This document shows, in pieces, positions 63,190 through 64,000 of a stretch of DNA of 64,000 nt (the stretch's first letter is position 1; every line of letters starts with the position of its first letter). The position numbers and the translations under genes are program-made. The notes under the pieces are model-generated. The model was not told the DNA's origin, ran no database searches, and worked only from the letters and a program-made list of their open reading frames with translations. The DNA comes from Perca fluviatilis (taxonomy: Eukaryota > Chordata > Actinopteri > Perciformes > Percidae), in the NCBI RefSeq assembly GCF_010015445.1, contig NC_053120.1:3243166-3307165 (forward strand). The letters run 5' to 3'.

Positions 63190-63665
63190 CAAACTCTCTC
63201 TCTAATGTAGCTCAGCGTAAATTCTTTTAGGAAGACCTAACTTTTTATCTATGCCCTGTTCTAAGTCAATCAGCTGTTGTAGGCGTTCACTTTCCCGTAA
63301 ACCAATCAGACTCTGACTCGAATTCCAAGGGCCAATCACAGCGTTACAACCCCGCTCTAAATCTGTTCTCTCCCTGTGCTATCATCTGTCGTTTCAGGCA
63401 AAGCGTCCATCCCTCCACCTCCCCTTCCACATCCAGTCTTTGTCTTCTCCAGCTGACCATTCTGGTGCCTACTTTGGCTGGTCCAAATTTCCATCAGGGG
63501 GGTTATGATGGTTCTCTACCCCTATAAGAAAACTATTAGTATAAACTATGGAGTCTAATTGCCAAAGACACTGTACACTTTACTATGCTATGTACAATAA
63601 ACTTTGCATATCTGCAAACAAGTCTCTCCTGATTAAATTGGTGCCTGACTCTCACTGTTATTAAA
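63190..63665. repeat. Unclassified interspersed repeat, possibly LTR
   Basis: Contains CCAATCAG boxes near 63267-63310, a pyrimidine-rich stretch and AATAAA near 63598. Resembles the promoter-to-polyA layout of an LTR, but ends and target duplication were not found. Confidence 0.35.
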
Positions 63666-63815
63666 GCTGCCACTTATTTTGCTCCACCACAGTTCATTTA
63701 CTCACACCACTTAGTAAGAATCATGACTAAGCAAGTTACCGTTATGTTACATTATTTCATTCAAACATTATAATGTGACTCACACTGGGATACAGCTGAT
63801 ACCGTATGTTTGCAG

Positions 63816-63933
63816 GTGTGTCTTCAACTCAACTCCAGAGGATCGAGGTCAAGACCAGGGGCAGCGCTGGTTGCTATGGTGACTGGGGCTCAGTAAGAGT
63901 GGAGGAGCGAGTGGCAGACAACATCTTTGACAG
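63816..63933 (+). CDS. Candidate internal exon, unknown protein
   Basis: Plus-strand stretch with TTTGCAG before it and GGTCAAA after it. The phase 1-2 frame is open for 38 codons and contains RIEVKTRGSAGCYGDWGSVR. I do not recognise the family; the GDWG phrase occurs in VMO1-type folds but that is thin. It could also be a chance ORF or a gene continuing to the right. Confidence 0.25.
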
Positions 63934-64000
63934 GTCAAAAAGTTATTCAATTGAAATTACACATCTGAAATTCCTTCTTTAATTCAATTACTGTGAGTCC

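Overview
The window is nuclear DNA from a ray-finned fish, probably a percomorph. The signs are short exons in long repeat-filled introns, Rex3/RTE, CR1/L2 and L1-like LINEs, hAT, Harbinger and Tc1 transposons, a tRNA-derived SINE, and many (CA)n tracts. The only large host gene is on the minus strand. It is a complement C3 paralogue; I can follow 38 coding exons from a signal-peptide exon (45818-45894) down to 6664. Spliced, they give 4306 nt, about 1435 residues, with consistent splice phases and no stop or frameshift. Family comparisons here rest on remembered human C3 features, not on an alignment run.

This C3 looks like a C3 scaffold without C3 chemistry. The thioester motif is GSGES instead of GCGEQ, and the position of the catalytic His reads as Thr. 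The anaphylatoxin exon is missing with the frame kept, so no C3a and no C3-convertase site are encoded. One conserved disulfide has lost both partners. The RRKR chain-processing site, the other scaffold cysteines, and the MG, CUB and TED exons remain. No C345C exons follow exon 38 in the last 6.6 kb; that stretch is filled by transposons, so the tail lies outside the window or is lost. Four exons (6, 24, 27, 36) have acceptors that directly abut long (TG)n tracts, including the exon carrying the former thioester site.

Layout: 1-5340 is a CR1/L2-like LINE (minus strand) whose ORF is split by a decayed RTE/Rex3-like LINE with a 13-bp target duplication. 6078-6627 is an LTR-like repeat. 6664-45894 is the C3-like gene, with introns holding a 58-bp minisatellite, L1/Tx1 tails, a Ty3/Gypsy tail with LTR, a hAT element with 8-bp target duplication, a Harbinger-like element, inverted repeats and a 2.3-kb GC-rich repeat. 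A TATA-like promoter lies at about 45.94 kb. 48860-52176 holds three exons of a second C3 gene's C345C end, same strand, head-to-tail, with an in-frame TGA in the last exon and one exon missing: a decayed neighbour. 52.2-64 kb is mostly transposons and simple repeats (RT fragment, MITE, RTE tail, Tc1, SINE) plus one unassigned plus-strand candidate exon at 63816-63933.
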